Notes under the pieces: generated by a model
What the model saw: the letters and a program-made list of their open reading frames with translations, nothing else
Databases searched by the model: none
Told to the model about the DNA's origin: nothing
Position numbers and translations under genes: made by a program
In this document: positions 6,240 to 7,146 of the stretch, piece after piece
Numbering within the stretch: the first letter of the stretch is position 1
Layout: every line of letters starts with the position of its first letter
Assembly: GCA_964569055.1 (NCBI GenBank)
Contig: CAZMSZ010000382.1
Location: 1-7,146 of the forward strand
Origin: JAWLGW01 sp964569055
GTDB lineage: Bacteria; Planctomycetota; J058
Length of the DNA stretch: 7,146 nucleotides
Direction: 5' to 3'

Positions 6240-6362
6240 TGCCGCGCGGGCGAAGCCCCTTGGAGGAGTAGACGCGCGTACGCCGACGTGCCGCTCGCGT
6301 CCGCCAAGCGGGTCCGGTGCCGCCGGGCGTCTCGGCGTCACGGGACTTCGCCCGCGCGGCAC
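6239..6362. repeat. Inverted repeat with perfect 17-bp arms
   Basis: GTGCCGCGCGGGCGAAG (6239-6255) recurs exactly reverse-complemented at 6346-6362, enclosing 90 nt. After one mismatch the pairing continues for three more bases (6257-6259 with 6342-6344). The left arm begins on the last base of the preceding gene's TAG stop. The spacer can fold further: GACGCG (6271-6276) pairs with CGCGTC (6296-6301), and CCGC/GCGG flank a CAA loop near 6305. There is no T-tract and no evident target duplication. It may be a long-stem 3' structure of the upstream mRNA or a small MITE-like insertion. With the hairpin at 6428-6463 it accounts for most of the gap 6240-6475, which holds no convincing gene. Confidence 0.8.
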
Positions 6363-6427
6363 CTGGGGCGGCTCGGCCGAACCGGCTCTCGCAGGCCGAG
6401 CGCCGCCGCCGGACGCCAGCTTGGCTG

Positions 6428-6463
6428 GTCAGGGCGCCTGCGGATGCCGCAATCGCCCCTGAC
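6428..6463. terminator. Hairpin between convergent genes, possible bidirectional terminator
   Basis: GTCAGGG (6428-6434) pairs with CCCTGAC (6457-6463). After a one-base bulge, CG (6435-6436) pairs with CG (6454-6455), and an inner TGCGG/CCGCA stem (6439-6443, 6447-6451) closes on an ATG loop. It lies just past the stop of the small lipoprotein gene on the minus strand and downstream of the convergent plus-strand gene, where a terminator is expected. Neither strand has a T-run after the stem, so termination would be non-canonical. Confidence 0.42.
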
Positions 6464-6475
6464 AACCCCGCTAAG

Positions 6476-6688
6476 TTAGCCGCGGGGCTCCGTCTCGCCC
6501 TCGTCCGCGTCGGGCCGCTCGAAGCTGGCCGGCGGGTCGCCCGCCGGAGCGGGCCCTCCGCCCGGCGCGTGGCTCGGCGCTTCGCGCGGCGGGTGGGCTG
6601 GCTCGGCCAGGCGCGGCCCCTGCGGGGTGGGGGCCAGGCAGCCGGTGAGGGCGAGCGTGAGCGCGACGAGCGTGGGGCGGGGGATCAT
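6476..6688 (-). CDS. Small proline-rich lipoprotein
   Basis: This 70-residue predicted lipoprotein has signal MIPRPTLVALTLALTGC with a perfect lipobox L14-T-G-C17, so the mature form is a lipid-anchored peptide of 54 residues. The mature part is rich in Pro, Ala, Gly and acidic residues and is probably disordered; no domain is recognisable. It lies 11 bp downstream of the YgaP-like membrane protein gene on the same strand. AGGA at 6698-6701, which overlaps the upstream TAG stop, serves as its ribosome site 9 nt before the ATG, so translational coupling is likely. The clean lipobox and operon placement support a real gene despite its size. Its function is unknown. Confidence 0.75.
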   Translation of the reverse strand: MIPRPTLVALTLALTGCLAPTPQGPRLAEPAHPPREAPSHAPGGGPAPAGDPPASFERPDADEGETEPRG

Positions 6689-6699
6689 GGCGCGTGATC

Positions 6700-7146
6700 C
6701 TATGCGCTCGACGCGTCAACGAGGTCGCCGCGTTCGCGCTCGGACGCGCCCGCTCGGCACGCGGTGCGCAGCGCCTTGTCCGCGCGCCACACCGCCGTGC
6801 CGCCCGAGGCGGGGTCGGTGTCGCGGTAGTCGCCGCGCAGGGCGAGCAGCGCGTGGCGCTCGGCCTCGATCTCGCTCTGGCTCCGGAAGCCCAGGTTGCG
6901 GAGGACCGGCAGCGGCGGGCACCAGCCCTGGAGCGCGTGCTGGAGCAGGAAGCCCGCCACGGCGGTCGGCAGCAGGTAGAAGCGCCGGTCGACGAACGTC
7001 CCGAGCGCCAGGCCGGCCAGGGCGAGCGACGAGGCGTGCGCCTCGAGCGTCCGCTCGAGGTCCCACTCGCGGTCGAGCTCGCGCAGGCGGGCCTCGATCC
7101 CGCCCGGGCTGACCGCGCACGCGCGCACGCGCTCGCGCGTCGCCTC
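6700..7146 (-). CDS. YgaP-like (DUF2892) inner-membrane protein, 5' end outside window
   Basis: 148 codons are visible and the frame is still open at the right edge, so the N-terminus is missing; a GTG at 7128 is in frame but is probably internal. The sequence runs IEARLRELDREWDLERTLEAHAS, then two hydrophobic segments (SLALAGLALGTFV and LLPTAVAGFLLQHAL), then GWCPPLPVLRNLGFRSQSEI followed by EAERHALLALRGDY. This is the arrangement I know from DUF2892/YgaP-like transmembrane proteins, where a helical hairpin in the inner membrane is followed by the GWCPP motif. E. coli YgaP also carries a rhodanese domain; none is visible here. The function of such stand-alone members is unclear. The C-terminal 45 residues after RGDY are variable and polar. 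It leads an apparent two-gene operon with the small lipoprotein. The family call is good; the role is unknown. Confidence 0.88.
   Translation of the reverse strand, partial: EATRERVRACAVSPGGIEARLRELDREWDLERTLEAHASSLALAGLALGTFVDRRFYLLPTAVAGFLLQHALQGWCPPLPVLRNLGFRSQSEIEAERHALLALRGDYRDTDPASGGTAVWRADKALRTACRAGASERERGDLVDASSA

Noticed and set aside
3159..6362. Open frame of over 1000 codons on the minus strand
   Set aside because: Arginine/proline/alanine-rich low-complexity translation antisense to four better-supported genes; typical of GC-rich DNA, where stop codons are rare.
6288..6697. Plus-strand open frames in 6288-6697
   Set aside because: No ribosome site or recognisable protein features. 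They lie over the inverted repeat and antisense to the lipoprotein with a clear lipobox.
6697..6719. TTGACG and TAGGAT as a promoter for the small lipoprotein gene
   Set aside because: The spacing is only 11 nt instead of about 17, and TAGGAT contains the upstream gene's stop codon and the ribosome site, which explains it better.

Overview
The window is about 7.1 kb of very GC-rich DNA, roughly three quarters G+C by eye. It comes from a Gram-negative-type bacterium: two of its predicted proteins carry lipoprotein signal peptides. The alanine/arginine/leucine-rich HEAT-like proteins, the lone STAS protein and the general gene style would fit Planctomycetota or Myxococcota, but the sequence alone does not decide between them. 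There are no rRNA, tRNA, CRISPR or transposase genes.

Layout from left to right. (1) 1-982, minus: gcvT, the T-protein of the glycine cleavage system. It has a GTG start and a clear ribosome site, and its 3' end lies outside the window. (2) 983-1484: a 502-bp gene-free gap. Most of it is one large imperfect palindrome (1086-1468) that is visibly less GC-rich than its surroundings, with two smaller hairpins nested inside. (3) 1485-2783, minus: a 432-residue lipoprotein with HEAT/TPR-like and beta-rich parts and a TTG start. (4) 2888-3247, plus: a stand-alone STAS anti-sigma-factor antagonist, divergent from the lipoprotein. (5) 3260-3784, minus: a HIT-family nucleotide hydrolase that converges on the STAS gene with 12 bp between stop codons. 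(6) 3941-4669 and 4830-6239, plus: two unrecognised proteins, one with a CxCxxC cluster and one a HEAT-like alpha-helical protein. (7) 6240-6475: a gene-free gap holding a 17-bp perfect inverted repeat and a second strong hairpin. (8) 6476-6688 and 6700-7146, minus: a small proline-rich lipoprotein placed 11 bp downstream of a YgaP-like (DUF2892) membrane protein whose 5' end lies outside the window.

Most genes are ordinary housekeeping or hypothetical genes and do not form one obvious pathway. The part least explained by known features is the nested palindromic element between the lipoprotein gene and gcvT. Its two arms share three separate conserved blocks in the same order. Inside is a long hairpin with four copies of one heptamer (as CGCAGAG/CTCTGCG) at an 18-nt period. 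It looks like a dispersed, non-coding repeat (MITE-like or structured RNA) and is the best candidate for something undescribed. The second, lesser candidate is the pair of unknown plus-strand genes at 3941-6239.
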